Shown piece by piece: positions 34,083 through 35,000 of a stretch of DNA of 35,000 nt (position 1 is its first letter; the number at the start of each line of letters is the position of its first letter). A program made the position numbers and the translations under genes. Under the pieces are notes generated by a model. It ran no database searches. It was given only the letters and a program-made list of their open reading frames with translations, and was not told where the DNA came from. The stretch is from Symbiodinium natans (lineage: Eukaryota; Sar; Dinophyceae; Suessiales; Symbiodiniaceae), in contig CAJNDS010002251.1 in NCBI GenBank assembly GCA_905221605.1, positions 197,501-232,500 on the forward strand. Direction: 5' to 3'.

Positions 34083-34123
34083 CTACTTGCGGCGGTATAA
34101 TAGCATTATGTCGAAGTGCCCAG

Positions 34124-34311
34124 CGAAAGTCAAGCTGGGGTAGGTTTGGGGGAGGGGCCAATAATAAAATCTTTATGGCTTTATAAGGATTATCCAGGAG
34201 ATGATATAAGGGTAATGAACATGAAAACCTACCCCCCGGAAGCTTTCGCCTCAGTACGGAAGTCCATGAAAATTCTGAGCCCGGCCCTGAGTCGTACTGG
34301 GCCGAAAAAGG
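34124..34311 (+). CDS. candidate exon pair split by element M
   Basis: Exon 34124-34139 (KVKLG) and exon 34243-34311 (FRLSTEVHENSEPGPESYWA) join in phase. The 103-nt intron is element M, from GTAGGTTT to CCCGGAAG. The downstream donor is AAAAAGG|GTTTGGGG at the start of a G-tract. Confidence 0.52.
34140..34242 (+). mobile_element. introner-like element M
   Basis: Starts GTAGGTTTGGGGG, ends AAACCTACCCCCCGGAAG; the inverted ends include GT and AG. Exons on both sides join in phase. Confidence 0.58.
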
Positions 34312-34446
34312 GTTTGGGGTTCAGGGTTTGGGGTTAAGGGTTGAGGGTTTAGGGTTAGGGTTTAGGGTTCAGGGTTCAGGGTTCAGGGTTCAGGGTTCGG
34401 GGTTTAGGGCTTAGTAAAGGGTTTAGGGTTTAAGTTTAGGGTTTAG
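34312..34446 (+). repeat. TTTAGGG/TTCAGGG tract at a donor
   Basis: Starts GTTTGGGG after exon 34243-34311; includes six TTCAGGG units in a row. Confidence 0.9.
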
Positions 34447-34698
34447 CTCCAGAAATCCGAAGTCAGCAAAACCAGCCCCCAAACTGGCCCCTGCAATGCA
34501 ACTTCCCGCATAGGATGTTTGGTTCCAGCGGGCTCCCTAAGCCCTGAAGGCTTTCGGGGCTTAGGTGGTTTAGGGTTCCGGTTAAGGGAGGAGGTGGTTG
34601 GAGTTCTTGCAAGTAGCCCCCGCAACCCCTCCCTTCCCAGAAGTAGTGCGGTGGGTAGGCTTGTCTTCATCTGCCTTTGACTGGGCCACCACCTGCAG

Positions 34699-34767
34699 CA
34701 TATGTCGGCGTGGGTGAGGCTGTCAGATGTTGTTAAAATGGAATTGCGGCTTTGGGCTAGAAGGCTG
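34699..34767 (+). CDS. candidate exon, possibly with a start codon
   Basis: After CACCACCTGCAG the frame from ATG 34702 reads MSAWVRLSDVVKMELRLWAR and ends at AGGCTG|GTCTAG. A GTGAGG donor inside it could end it earlier. Confidence 0.35.
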
Positions 34768-34822
34768 GTCTAGCAGTCTAGCATCTTCTTGCGGACTTCG
34801 TAAATGACGCTTGTGTCAGAAG

Positions 34823-35000
34823 CCCTCAAGCCCCCTAAACCCCCAAACCCGAAAGCCAATAAAGCCCTGACCTCCAAGCCCTGAGCCCTAAACCACTGAC
34901 TAAGGACCTATATCAACCAAAGTCCTGGAGCCCTCAACCTTCCAGAAACCCTAAAGCCCTGACCACTTTAGTCCCTAAACTGCTAAAGCTCTGTAACTTC
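34823..35000 (-). repeat. degenerate CCCTAAA region
   Basis: CCCTAAAG, CCCCTAAA and CCCTGA units to the window end. Confidence 0.65.

Overview
The window looks like nuclear DNA of an intron-rich eukaryote, probably an alga or other protist. No bacterial features (operons, ribosome binding sites, long continuous genes) are visible. The plant-type telomere heptamer TTTAGGG/CCCTAAA occurs in about 100 short interstitial tracts, in both orientations, from end to end. This heptamer is known from plants, many green algae, chromerids and dinoflagellates, so the sequence alone does not fix the organism.

Coding sequence is present only as small exons (about 16-270 nt), all read here on the + strand. 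They are bounded by GT and AG and can be chained in consistent phase into several partial or complete gene models: 150-1504, 4369-7212, 8441-9600, 14264-17575, 18779-19033, 20277-21094, 21836-23219, 23873-24658, 28820-29522, 30830-31463, 32143-32665, 32759-32982 and 34124-34311. I do not recognise any of the protein families. Exon calls rest on open frames, splice consensus and phase, read by eye, so individual frames are uncertain. How many genes the exons form is not resolved.

The introns have a repeated layout. Many start inside a G-rich tract, with the donor being GTTTAGGG itself. Many have a C-rich CCCTAAA tract shortly before the 3' splice site. Exons therefore tend to sit in gaps of roughly 70-170 bp between a C-tract on the left and a G-tract on the right. 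From 4282 to 9820 the tract orientations alternate strictly.

The introns also hold at least a dozen families of short inverted-repeat elements (labelled A-N here, about 90-210 bp). In several families the terminal inverted repeats carry GT near the left end and AG near the right end, and exon-like frames lie directly against them. These look like introners (intron-generating MITEs). Some elements are nested. In one C-family copy exactly nine telomeric heptamers (63 bp) interrupt an otherwise conserved sequence.

Other content: a TGCAAA-rich low-complexity block (7206-8075), a tandem array with a unit of about 48 bp (17861-18245), long poly-C and poly-G runs, and (GAT)n, (GT)n and (TA)n microsatellites. 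No rRNA, tRNA or CRISPR was seen.
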